A stretch of DNA of 64,000 nt. It comes from Theocolax elegans. Lineage: Eukaryota > Arthropoda > Insecta > Hymenoptera > Cerocephalidae. The notes under the pieces were generated by a model that was given only the letters and a program-made list of their open reading frames with translations, was not told where the DNA came from and did no database searches. The stretch lies in assembly GCA_026168455.1 (NCBI GenBank), contig CM047426.1, positions 46,707,973 to 46,771,972 of the forward strand, in the 5' to 3' direction. This document shows positions 19,573-30,634 of this stretch, in pieces. Position 1 is the first letter of the stretch. Every line of letters begins with the position of its first letter. Made by a program: the position numbers and the translations under genes.

Positions 19573-20606
19573 TGTGACGGAAATCGTCACACAACTATTC
19601 GCGGCAGATACAGTATTTAAACTCATTTTAAAATGTAAGTCGTCGGAGCCTTTGGTATGTCAAGGCCAACCGACGCCATTTATTTACTGCAATCAAGTGT
19701 ACAATTACGTGCGCAATAGTACGTAGGGATGAGAGCGCGAGAATGTGTATGTTTCTCACTCGCATACCTTTTTCGGAAAATTAGGCGATTGCCTAAATCA
19801 GTACGTCCCGATCCGCCGCTCGAGGTGGAGAAAACTATCCGGCGTCTAAGTGTATTGTTTACGACTAAGAAAAAGGCGCGTGAGGCGCAGATACCGTCGG
19901 AACCCGGATCGTCTTCGCGAGTGAGCCGCGAGTAACTCTTGGTGCGTGACAAGGGCGGGGTTGTGCGTGAGTATGGACGCGGTTCGCGAGACACTCGCCG
20001 CGGCATTGGGCCGCCTTCTCACTACCGCAGCCGACGTCGGTCCTCCGTTACCCAGGAAGCCGCAGGGACAAGGATCGGCTGGGTTATCCACGGGGCGCAT
20101 CCCGGTAAGTTTGTTATATTACCACGCGTCCCCCCTTCTCCGAGTATATGTGTGTGTGAGACCTCGGAAGTGTATTTGGGTACGCCGGTACCCGAATAGC
20201 GGAGATCGGGGCATTGTCCACCGCAGGCGAGGAACCCGATCCGAACGACTCCCGATACTTCCGCCCGCGTGAAATTAATATTGTCGCGGCAAACAGCCTG
20301 GATAGCCAATTGTTAATTAAATTAAAATAAATGTTTTATTAATTTTTATTTTAATTAATTTTATGTATTTATTGTTCTCCCCGCTCCCGTCGACATTCAT
20401 TTAATTTAAAATATGTCGTGTCGAAGCAAGGAGGATCGCCCGAACCCTCCACACCGTTTGTCCCAGCGATCTCATGTTCCTCGCGACAGCCCACAGTTCG
20501 CGAAAAATAAATTAGTTGTGTACGCGGTATTGGGCAACGCGGCCCAACGGTTCTTATTAATTATAAAAATAATTAATTTCACCGGGTACGCGAATACCAC
20601 GTCACA
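19573..20606 (+). mobile_element. Solo LTR of the Gypsy C family
   Basis: The sequence starts TGTGACGGAAATCGTCACAC and ends AATACCACGTCACA, with TG and CA termini. It is flanked on both sides by ATTT (19569-19572 and 20607-20610). It matches the LTR of Gypsy C (59319-60357) along its length, in the opposite orientation on the window. No internal sequence is present, so it arose by recombination between the two LTRs of a former insertion. Confidence 0.9.
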
Positions 20607-20610
20607 ATTT

Positions 20611-21640
20611 ATATAGATACCCGACCGACAACTCCCCAAACAGTCCAACCATCTGCTTTTCGTCCCATAAGCACAAGCCCCTTTTCCCCTATTTCACTCG
20701 TACCAAGACCAGTCAGCCGAACCCGAAAAGCAATGCAGAACCCGAAATAGCGACCCAAGAGCCAAGAGTCAACCAGGCAAACGAAAACAGACATAACCCC
20801 AGAAACACAATTGAGCAGTGTACATAGGAATTTACCGAGTGTCCATTGGGAAGACGATGGAATTGCCAAACCCAACGACCCTAGAAAAAAGACAGAAAAT
20901 AATGACAAAGAGCCTGAATATAAATACGATGAACAATTCAGACGATTATAGCAGCAATTACAGCAAATGCAGCAGTTATACAGCAAACTAATCGAACAAA
21001 ATAGCATTCAGCAAAGTAACCAGCAGCAAAATAGATAGCATAGCAGATCGCCAGTGCATCAGGAGAACAATGAAACCTACTCAATCCCAAATAACCCACA
21101 CACACAGTCGCAGCAAAGTATGTTTAATCCATCATTCAGGTGTAGCCGTTCGTACAAAACATGCTTAGAAGATGCTACCTTTATAAGGGAGAAAAGAACA
21201 GCACAAATATTCTCACGACACCATATTCAATTTAATGGAGTGAAAAAGAATGATCTAGAATCATTCTTGTCAAACCTAGAGGAATGCAGAGAAAGTTATG
21301 GTCTCTCGATTCAGGATATATTTAAAGCTTTGCTATCAGTCTTAGATGACGAAGCATCGGAATGGTTTAGACGTGAGTAAAGCAGCTGGAAGGATTATTT
21401 AGATTTTGTAGATGTACTAAGGCTACAATATGGGACCGAGGAAACACAAAGTCAGCTTAGACAAGCTATTGCAAATAGGACACAAGAACCTAATGAGGAT
21501 ATTTTCACATACCTCACCATGCTACGAGGCATGCTAGACCAGGTCAAGCCAACAATACCTTAATCAGAGCAACAGGATAGAGCGTATCGGAACCTGCACC
21601 CTAGCTACAGATCTAAAATCGAAACACCATTTCGATAATT
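20611..21640 (+). pseudogene. gag capsid region, Gypsy A
   Basis: The translation contains a Gln-rich stretch with several stops, then FNGVKKNDLESFLSNLEECR, LLSVLDDEASEWFRRE, a stop, and LRQAIANRTQEPNEDIFTYL. These blocks are typical of the retrotransposon gag capsid domain: a YR/FxG start, an alpha-helical centre with W, and the QGxxEp-like block. The longest open piece is 21054-21380. Stops at about 20770, 20950, 21035 and 21378 make it non-functional. Confidence 0.7.
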
Positions 21641-21685
21641 TAAACAGCTACAGCGACTTGGTAAAAAGGAGGGGCAAAACGTGTA

Positions 21686-22258
21686 ATGGATGAAACGTAC
21701 AAACCTCTACCAGTCATTCAAAATTACGGCCTAGCAAAGTATGCATATGTTGATCCTATGCAAACAAAAACCTGCAAATTAGCAGCAGTTTCCTCAGAGC
21801 AAAACGAAGATATTATAGTACCCCTAAAGTCCATAGCACCCATAGCCACTAACCCACAAAAGAAAATACAGCACCAGTACCCATGGAAGCCGAACAGCCC
21901 TCAAGCAGCAAGAAAATATACAGCACCTACTAAGCAAGAATCTAAGCAGCAGTACAGCGAAGCTGTAAAGAATAATAACAGTAGCAGTTATTGGCAGCGA
22001 ACACAAAGAAATGAGCAAAGGGCTGAATCTCCAAAAAAGCAGGAGTTCAAGCCAAATAAATTCAGCACGCCAAATCACGTAGAGCAAAACCTATTTCATC
22101 CAAGAAAATTCAAAGAGCTTTGCTGTAGATGCGGGAAACTTGGGTATTGGCTAGCGGAATGTCCAGCTCCATTAAGCTGCGGAAATTGTGGAAAGGAAGG
22201 AGTCAGCTATAAAAATTGCGGCTGTAATAAGATCGCATTTTCTCACTCAAACACCTAG
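21686..22258 (+). pseudogene. gag nucleocapsid part, Gypsy A
   Basis: The 190-residue frame is rich in Lys, Asn and Gln and ends in two zinc-knuckle motifs. The first, CCRCGKLGYWLAEC, has Tyr in place of His. The second, CGNCGKEGVSYKNC, has Val in place of His. A Val in the second knuckle also occurs in the Gypsy C 3' protein (CLNCGRRGVTVREC), so that change may be a family trait while the Tyr is decay. Confidence 0.7.
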
Positions 22259-22279
22259 AAGTGTCAATACCCTCCCAGT

Positions 22280-23394
22280 TAGCAGCAAATAATTCCCTAA
22301 TACAGCAAATACCCGGCATCGATCCACGTTATTTCTTTAACATAGAGTTAAATGGGCAGAAACTTACAGCTTTACTTGCCGATGTCAGTACACTCATTCA
22401 TTGGTCGAGGAATGAGTAGAGTATTACAGTATAAATTGCGAAAATCCAGTAATTCAGCAGTTAAAGTAGCAGACGGTACAGCTGTACTAATACAAGGAAT
22501 AATAGATCTAGCCATGGAAATGGATGGTGAAACTATTATAATACCCTTTCAAGTAGCAGACGGCTTGCATCATGATTGCATATTAGGTATCGACTTTAAA
22601 CGTGAAGCGAACATGAAAATATGCTATGAAGATGGTACATGGTGTACTGACAAAGGTATCATTTATCATTTTTATCCTTACGGCAGGGACGCTAGTTGCT
22701 TACCTGCCCTAGCAAGCATAGGAAGATTGAAACGAGCTACCCCGGATCAAGAAAAAAGATTACAGCAGCTACTAAATGAGATGATTCCCCCAACACTAAA
22801 AACCTTAGGTGTAACTAACCTAGGTTCCCACAAAGTCGATGTGGAGGGTACCGAACCGATTCATCAACGAAACCGCCGTTATTCGACGAAGATGCTGCAG
22901 ACTGGATACGAAGAAATCGATAGGATGCTGATGGACGGTATCATCGAACCTTCAAAAAGCCCGTGATGCAGCTGCCCAATAATAGTTCCTAAAGCAAATG
23001 GAAAATATCGCTTTTGTATAGATTTTCTGTATGTTAACGCTGTTACAAAGAAAATAGTGTACTCTATGCTCATTATAGACGATATTCTCGACCAGTTGAG
23101 AGTAAGCCGTTACATTAGTAAGATTGATTTATCACAAGCTTACCACCAAGTCCCTCTAGCACCAGAAAACCGCGAAATTACAGCATTTTCACTTTCCGAT
23201 AAAGGATTATTTTAATTTACCCGAGTCCCCTATGGCCTATCGAATGCACCTGCAATTTTTCAGAAAATGATGTACAAGCTCATAAAGCCAGAATGGGAGC
23301 CAAATGTGATTGCATATCTGGACGATATTATTATTACAGCCAAAACATTTGAAGAGCATCTAACCTTTAATACACGCACCATCCCAATCCCTTC
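22280..23394 (+). pseudogene. Protease remnant and reverse transcriptase, Gypsy A
   Basis: The protease region reads NIELNGQKLTALLADVSTLI, in which the expected D-S/T-G triad is changed to DVS, so it should be inactive. An open frame at 22352-22966 leads to the reverse transcriptase with GTEPIHQRNRRYSTKML and IIVPKANGKYRFCIDFLYVN, where RFCIDF holds the first catalytic Asp. Then follow FTRVPYGLSNAPAIFQKMM and AYLDDIII with the catalytic DD pair. Stops near 22965 and 23215 break it. After FEEHLTFN it jumps to integrase, losing the connection domain and RNase H. Confidence 0.8.
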
Positions 23395-23930
23395 GTAGAC
23401 CCATTAGTCCCTGACCTAGATGCTTGAAAGCTAATTCTGCCAGCAGCCGATAGAGAGAAAGCTCTCTTCGAAGCGCATTACACCCCACAAGTAGGTCATT
23501 TGAGAAATGACAAGACGTATGTAAGGCTAGCTACCTACTATTACTGGCTAGGTATATACTACGACACTTGAAATTATGTTAAAGCTTGTCAAGAGTGTCA
23601 AACTCATAAAAGTAATCAGCAAGCTCCAGCCGGGATAATGGAAGGCAGAAATATAGATGGACTTTGGACAGTAATGGCAGTCGCCATAATGGGTCCGAAA
23701 CCACCATCAAAGCAAGGTTTCAAATACATAATCGTCTTTGAAGATGTATTCTCCCGTTATGTAGAAATGACAGCATTAAGATGAGCAGACGCGAAAAGTG
23801 TACTCCAAGCTTTTGATGAGTTAGTCGTTAATAGATGGGGTTGTCCCAAATATCTAATTTCGGACAATGGGACAGAATTTGCAAACCGCCAGGTAGCAGA
23901 AACAAATAAGGGTGGTGATCATAAAAGCAG
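23395..23930 (+). pseudogene. Integrase, Gypsy A, truncated
   Basis: The zinc-binding N-terminus is visible as FEAHYTPQVGHLRNDKTY and CQECQTHK. The core has the first Asp in AVAIMGPKPPSKQGFKYIIV and the second in LISDNGTEFANRQ. The sequence then loses similarity at about 23900, before the catalytic Glu. Three in-frame stops are present, so no active enzyme is made. Confidence 0.75.
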
Positions 23931-23950
23931 AGCAAATAAGCAAATAATTT

Positions 23951-24308
23951 AAACTACATGTAACGTAAGTAATTATTCAATGAAACGGTAATTGCAAAAA
24001 GGAGTTCAAAAAGAATAACTCGCAAGCAGCGAAAGGAAATAATTCACCACATCTTATTAATGATATTAACCTTATATTAATAATATTAAAATATTAGTTC
24101 ATTTTTATTTCATTTTTAAAATATTTGTTTTTTTTCTTATATATCATATGTTATATAATAGTATGAGTATGACTGCAAACATGTAAGTATAAGGCATGAG
24201 AGTATCGCGAGTAGGAATAGAGCACTCAAACAATTGCGTATATTTCATATTACTATTCTTTATTTTATGTATTGGAGCCAGTCGTCGTTACATTATTATT
24301 AATATTTT
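23951..24308. other. AT-rich spacer
   Basis: The stretch lies between the broken integrase and the first copy of fold-back family F. No gene or repeat was recognised. Confidence 0.5.
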
Positions 24309-25849
24309 ACTAGCTAAAATCCTCACTCGCTCACGCTCGCTCGCTGAAAATTCATTATATAATAGATAATATTAAATTAAACTAAAAAATATTTTATTAT
24401 TTAACTACATTCAAATATTATTTATTAAATTGTACCCATATAAATTTATTATCATATGTATAATAATTAATGAATTTATTATTATTATACGATGAATTAA
24501 AATGATAATATTAAAAAAACAGAAATTATCTATAAAAATAATTACTTTTGTATGAAATAGAGTTTAATTATTATTGCAATAGCACTTTTCATAAAGGAAT
24601 TATTATTGATTATTTATTGTCATGTGATATGTATACATCCTTTGATATTATTTATTTATTTATTTAGCAGTACTTATTAATTTGTGTGTTATTGGTAATT
24701 TGGTAATAGCACTTTTTATACACTGAGTAAAATATTATAATCTATATTAAAAAAATCTATATAAAATAATCTATATTAAAAATTACTATATTGTATAGGA
24801 AAAGTGTGACATCTCAGCAATATAATAATTTTTGTTATGTTATATAGTAAAATTTAGATATAATATCTTTTAATATCCAATATCGTAATTTTTGATATTC
24901 AATATAGTAATTTTTATTATATAAGTCAGCAAATTTTATTATTCAATCTGGTATTTTTTAAATGCGAATTTAAGGAAGTAAAAATGAATTATATTTTGTT
25001 TTTAATTAATTCGAAATAGAATGTATATATTGGGGGAATTTCATTTGTCAATTAAGTACTACAGAAACATTTAATATTTGGAGATTTAATTATATACTAT
25101 TGTTACACAGTTGATCGCAATTTTTATTCACTCGCATATATTTATTCAATACACTTATTAGTCACAAACTTAAATATTATTTCAATCACTATCATTGCAA
25201 TACGCTGAACGGAAGATACATTTTCGCATAATAACTAAATATCTTGTTGTTTCTTATATATAATTGACACATTTTTGAGCATTTGCGAGAAGACCTGGAA
25301 AAATAGAAATTTTATACACGCCACCTATGTGACGAATGGAGTAATTAGAATAGCCTTAAACTAAAAAGTCGTCTCAAAACAATTAAATACTGAAAAAGAA
25401 ATGAACATATACGCGTATATAAAATATTTCTACAATACTTATTATACAAATTTTAATATATGTAGTATATACATTTCACTATATATGATGTAAGAACTTT
25501 TGTTATTTTGATATTAAAATTTGCTATTTACGTAAGATTGATTATAACATTACATATTAAATATTGTAAAACTTTATTTTATAAATTTTATAAAATAAAA
25601 AAATATAGTATAAATATTTTAATAATTTTTGTCTATAAATATAACTAATTTATATAAAAACTCAACCAAATAATTAAATATTGATCATACATATATAATT
25701 ATAATTTATTTATATATTAGGTAGTTTATGCTATTATGTATTATGGTATTTATAGTATTTATGGTATTTATAGTATTTATGGTATTTATGTTATTTATGT
25801 TATTTTATTACTATTTATTATTATTTTTATTATTATCTACTGGAACGCA
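24309..25849 (+). repeat. Fold-back family F, terminal arm (plus orientation)
   Basis: The arm starts ACTAGCTAAAATCCTCACTC with several CTCGCTC motifs. It is matched in the same orientation at 36980-42578 (split by the LOA-like element) and in reverse at 45446-46528 plus 56347-56763. The inner part contains a block with TCAGCAATATAATA and TGGGGGAATTTCATTTG. It is AT-rich and has no coding frame. Its repeated, mirrored occurrence identifies it as the terminal arm of a transposable element. Confidence 0.75.
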
Positions 25850-26210
25850 CATTACGAAATTAAAAAAAAATTAATTTCTTCCTGTAGATGATGTTCAGGT
25901 AATTACTATTACCTCCAGGTCATCGCGGCATCATCTACTGAAAAGCTCATAACAAAATTAAAAAAAAATGAATTTCTTCCTGTAGATGATGTCCAGGTCC
26001 CTTATGTTACCTCCAGATCGTCACGCCATCATCTACTGGAACGCACATTCCGAAATTTAAAAAAAAATTAATGTCTTCCTCTAGATGATATCCAGGTCCC
26101 TTATGTTACCTCCAGATCATCGCGGCATCATCTACTGGAACCAACATTACGAAATTAAAAAAAAAATATTTCCTTTCTGTTGATAATGTCCAGTCCTCCA
26201 TGTTATCTTT
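25850..26210 (+). repeat. 95-bp hairpin satellite, block 1
   Basis: About four monomers. Each has CTTCCTGTAGATGATGTCCA, then ACCTCCAGGTC, then CATCATCTACTGGAA, followed by an A-tract of 8-10. The first and third parts are complementary over about 16 bases with one mismatch, so each monomer can fold into a hairpin. Confidence 0.85.
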
Positions 26211-26800
26211 AGATATAACTGATCGAGATAATCAAATAAATAATCGAGTTAAATAATCGAGGTCTTTTATAAAAAGTTAAGCATTATTTCTAATTAATCC
26301 GTGTGGTTCCGCGATCACTTTCATTAAAAAAAATTCATTTTTTCGAAAATTCAAGAGAGATAAGAAGAGTTACAAAATAAAAAGTCTGCCTGTACGGACG
26401 TACGAACGTACGCTCAGACTTAAACTTTTAAACCATTAAAAAATTAATTAAATACCTATAAAAAATTCAAACACTATGTCTAATTATTCCTTTGGGTGCC
26501 GCGATCATATTGAATTAAAAAAAATTAATTTTTATAAACTATTTAAAAGAATATAACATAATTTATACTTAAATCGTCATTTAGACAGTATAAAATTTTA
26601 ATATAATGTGGATGGATGTGGATGGATGTGGATGTGGATAATATCATTTAATATCTACTTAATGAACTGAATTTTCCTGAATATCTGAGAATTGATCTAC
26701 TACTTACATCCTACATTCTAGTAATGTTGTAAATATCTCTTAGTTTATTAACAAAATTATCATAAATTTATAATAATTACTATATATCTTGGAAGGTCCA
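26211..26800 (+). repeat. Family F linker, copy 1
   Basis: The linker contains TGTGGTTCCGCGATCAC and a short hairpin, AAGTCTGCCTGTACGGACG to CGCTCAGACTT, rich in GTACGTACG. It also has repeats of GTGGATG near 26600. The same linker recurs at 27071, 28386, and in reverse at 35985, 43320 and 44870. Confidence 0.8.
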
Positions 26801-27070
26801 TTAAGAAATTAAAAAAAATCATTTTTTTCTGGGGATGATTTCCAGGTCCCTGATGTCCCGGTTCCCTTCTGTTATCCTCCAGATCGTCACGCCATCATCT
26901 ACTGGAACGCACATCCGAAATTTAAAAAAAAATTAATGTCTTCCTCTAGATGATATTCCAGGTCCCTTATGTTACCTCCAGATCATCGCGGCCTCACTCT
27001 ACTGGAACCAACATTACGAAATTAAAAAAAAATATTTCCTTTCTGTTGATAATGTCCAGTCCTCCATGTT
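26801..27070 (+). repeat. 95-bp hairpin satellite, block 2
   Basis: About three monomers. This block and the following linker are a near-exact copy of about 26000-26860, so the region was duplicated in tandem with a period of about 865 bp. Confidence 0.8.
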
Positions 27071-27660
27071 ATCTTTAGATATAACCTGATCGAGATAATC
27101 AAATAAATAATCGAGTTAAATAATCGAGGTCTTTTATAAAAAGTTAAGCATTATTTCTAATTAATCCGTGTGGTTCCGCGATCACTTTCATTAAAAAAAT
27201 TCATTTTTTCGAAAATTCAAGAGAGATAAGAAGAGTTAAAAAATAAAAAGTCTGCCTGTACGGACGTACGCACGTACGCTCAGACTTAAACTTTATACCA
27301 TTAAAAAATTAATTAAATACCTATAAAAATTCAAACACTATGTCTAATTATTCCTTTGGGTGCCGCGATCATATTGAATTAAAAAAATTAATTTTTATAA
27401 ACTATTTAAAAGAATATAACATAATTTATACTTAAATCGTCATTTAGACAGTATAAAATTTTAATATAATGTGGATGGATGTGGATGGATGTGGATGTGG
27501 ATAATATCATTTAATATCTACTTAATGAACTGAATTTTCCTGAATATCTGAGAATTGATCTACTACTTACATCCTACATTCTAGTAATGTTGTAAATATC
27601 TCTTAGTTTATTAACAAAATTATCATAAATTTATAATAATTACTATATATCTTGGAAGGT
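27071..27660 (+). repeat. Family F linker, copy 2
   Basis: Nearly identical to copy 1, including the GTACG-rich hairpin and the GTGGATG run, as part of the 865-bp tandem duplication. Confidence 0.8.
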
Positions 27661-28385
27661 CCATTAAGAAATTAAAAAAAATCATTTTTTTCTGGGGATG
27701 ATTTCCAGGTCCCTAATGTTGCCTCCAGGTCAACGGGGCATCATCTACTGGAAGGCCTATTACGAAACCCAAAAAAAATTTTCTTCCTGTAGATGATGTA
27801 CATGTCATTAATTTTACCTGCAGGTCGTCGGGGCTACATCTACTGGACGACATATTACGAAATCAAAAAAAAAATTTTCTTCCTGTAGATGATGTCCAGG
27901 TCTCTAATGTTACCTCCAGGTTAACGGGACAACATCTATTGAAAGAACTATTACGAAATCAAAAAAAAATATTTTCATCCTGTAGTAGATATCCAGGTCA
28001 GTAATTTTACCTCCAGGTCACCGGAGCATCATCTAGTGGAAGGTTCATTATAAAAATAAAAAAAAAATTTCTTCCTGTAGATGATGTCCAGGTCTCTAAT
28101 GTTACCACCAGGTTAACGGGGCAAAATCTACTGAAAGAACTATTACGAAATCAAAAAAAAAAGTTTCTTCCTGTAGAAGATGTCCAGGTTCCTACTGTTA
28201 CCTCCAGGTCGACGGGGCATTATCTACTGGCAGGCATATTACGAAATCAAAAAAAAATTGCTCTACCTGTAGAAGATGTCCAGGTCCCTGCTGTTACTTC
28301 CAGGTCGACGGGGCATCATCTACTGGAACCCATATTACGAAATTAAAAAAAAATATTCCATTCCTGTTGATGATGTCCAGTCCTT
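27661..28385 (+). repeat. 95-bp hairpin satellite, block 3
   Basis: About seven to eight monomers with starts near 27722, 27817 and 27913, giving periods of 95 and 96. Sequence differences among the monomers are spread over the unit, while the hairpin stem and the A-tract stay conserved. Confidence 0.88.
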
Positions 28386-28830
28386 AATGTTATCTTCAGT
28401 TATAACTGATCGAGATAAACAAATAAATAATCGTTTTAAATAATCGAGGTTAAACCATTTAAAAAAGTAATTAAACACCTATACAAAAGTTAAATACAAT
28501 TACTAATTAATCCGTGTGGTTCCGCGATCACTTTCATTAAATAAAATTCATTTTTTCGAAAGTCCAAGAGAGATATAAGAAGAGTTAAAAAATATAAAGT
28601 CTGCCTGTACGAACGTACGGACGTACGCTCAGACTTAAACTTTAAAACCATTAAAAAATTAATTAAATATCTATAAAAAAGTCAAACATTATGTATAATT
28701 ATTCCTTTGTGTGCCGCGATCATATTGAATTAAAAAAAATTAATTTTTACAAACTATTTAAAAAATGTAAGATAATTTACACTTAAATCGTCATTTTGAT
28801 AATATAAAATTTTAATATAATGTGGATTTG
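28386..28830 (+). repeat. Family F linker, copy 3
   Basis: A more diverged copy of the linker, with TGTGGTTCCGCGATCAC, the GTACG-rich hairpin near 28605 and the end TTTTAATATAATGTGGATTT. Confidence 0.75.
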
Positions 28831-29092
28831 CAGTCAAGCAATTAGTCAAGGTGACTTTTGCCAGTACTCCAATTTTTGTAAATTTTTGTACTAAATTAAA
28901 TTATTATATTAGGAACATACCTATAAGCAATATTATAAGTAATTCATAATAAATAATAGTTACTACATACATTAATAATGTTAAAATAAGGTGGTCACAG
29001 TAATGTGAACATAGACTTAAACAGTACTGTCAGTCTAATAGTTTTTAATAACTTAAATAATATATTTTAATGTAATATATATTTTATAATAT
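28831..29092. other. AT-rich spacer
   Basis: Nothing recognisable. A block with GGTGGTCACAGTAATGTGAA near 28990 has a weak direct match near 31567. Confidence 0.4.
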
Positions 29093-30288
29093 AGTGTAGC
29101 TAAATTTTTAGACCGGAATTTCAATTAGTACCAGAGTTGTAGCCAATCAAAAAATAGAATTTTTTGAAAAAATTGACTTATTGGCCATGTTTATCACTTA
29201 ATAACTCAAAATCTAACAATTTTTTCTTATATACATTAAATTTGAAAAAGTTTATTAATTTCAAGAAGAATCAGTTGAAATATTCCATTTATATTATTTT
29301 TAAACTTTGAATATAGTTATAATCAATAAAAACCTTTATAGTAAAAAAAAGGGTTGTACGATCAAAAATATTTTATCCATCCAAGAATCTAATTTATCGA
29401 TGATTAATTACCTTCAAAATGGTGCAAAGTTTGAGTGCGGCAGAGCATTTCACACAAAGTTATGGTTTTTTTAGGCAAATTTCTTAAAAAAAGAGAGCAA
29501 ATGCATTTTATGAAAAAAACAGACTAACCGTATACTTGCATTCAAACAATATGGCATTATTATTCCTGAATATTACTAAAATATACTATTTATTGTTAGT
29601 TACTGATACTTTTATTTAGTTGTTATTTAAGTCTGATACTTTTAGTTATACCTGTTATATAATTGAATTTATTGGAATTATAAAAAGTTTCAGGTATTTA
29701 TCCAATTATATAACAGGTATAACTGCTTATACCTACTGCTTTGTGTTTGTAAGCAGCTTAGAGATTGAAAAGTATCAGTAACTAACATTAAATAGTATAT
29801 TTTTGTATTATTGAAGAATAATAGTGCCATGTTGTTTGAATGCAAGTATACGGTTACTCTGTTTTTTTCATAAAATGCATTTGCTCTCTTTTTTTAAGAA
29901 ATTTGCCTAAAAACACCATAACTTTGTCTGAAATGCTCTGCCGCACTCAAACTTTGCACCATTTTGAAGGTAATTAATCATCGATGAATTAGATTCTTGG
30001 ATGGATAAAATATTTTTGATCGTATAACCCTTTTTTTTGCTATAAAGGTTTTTATTAATTATAACTATATTCAATGTGTTAAACTAATATAAATGAAATA
30101 TTTCAACAGATTCTTCTTAAAATTTATAAACTTTTTCAAATTTAATGTATATAAGAAAAAATTGTTAGATTTTGAGTTATGTAGTGATAAAAATGGCCAA
30201 TAAGTCATTTTTTTTAAAAAATTCGATTTTTTGATTGGTTACAGCTCTGGTACTAATTGAAATTTAGGTCTAAAAATTTAGCTACACT
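29093..30288. repeat. 1.2-kb long palindrome
   Basis: Left end AGTGTAGCTAAATTTTTAGA and right end are exact complements, and the two halves match over almost 600 bases each, with the centre near 29690. Mirrored blocks include GCAAATGCATTTTATG and ATGGTGCAAAGTTTGAGTGC with their complements. No coding frame is present. The right flank at 30340-30375 has the same terminal motif (TCACATGGAATCTCCC plus TA repeats) as the fold-back elements in the first 8 kb, suggesting one superfamily. Confidence 0.88.
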
Positions 30289-30634
30289 CTATTCAAGTAG
30301 TTTTCTACTGATTCCATACATTAAAACAAAATTCTATTTTTTACCTGGATCACTTCACATGGAATCTCCCATATATATATATATATATATATATCAAAAT
30401 TCATCCGTTCTTCGGTGTCCGGTATCCCAAAAGTTACGAGAATTAAACGTATGTGTGGAGTGGAAGGGTTAACGTTGAATACGATAACCACTCATCATTT
30501 ATCTCACATGTAATGATAGGTGCAGGAAGAGTCATGAGGGGGGGGGGTAATATTAGAAAATTTTTTAAATATTTTATAAGGGTTATCGTTATATCGTCGG
30601 CTGAGTGGAAGAACAATCTATCTCGGAACCAGCA

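Larger units (their letters stand above)
18641..23950 (+). mobile_element. Gypsy A, decayed Gypsy-type LTR retrotransposon
   Basis: In order on the plus strand: a leader, a small frame, gag (split by a solo LTR), nucleocapsid, a protease remnant, reverse transcriptase and an integrase that lacks its C-terminus. RNase H is deleted. Many stops occur. The integrase blocks resemble those of Gypsy B and C in the window, so the three belong to one clade. No LTRs of its own were identified with confidence. Confidence 0.8.
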
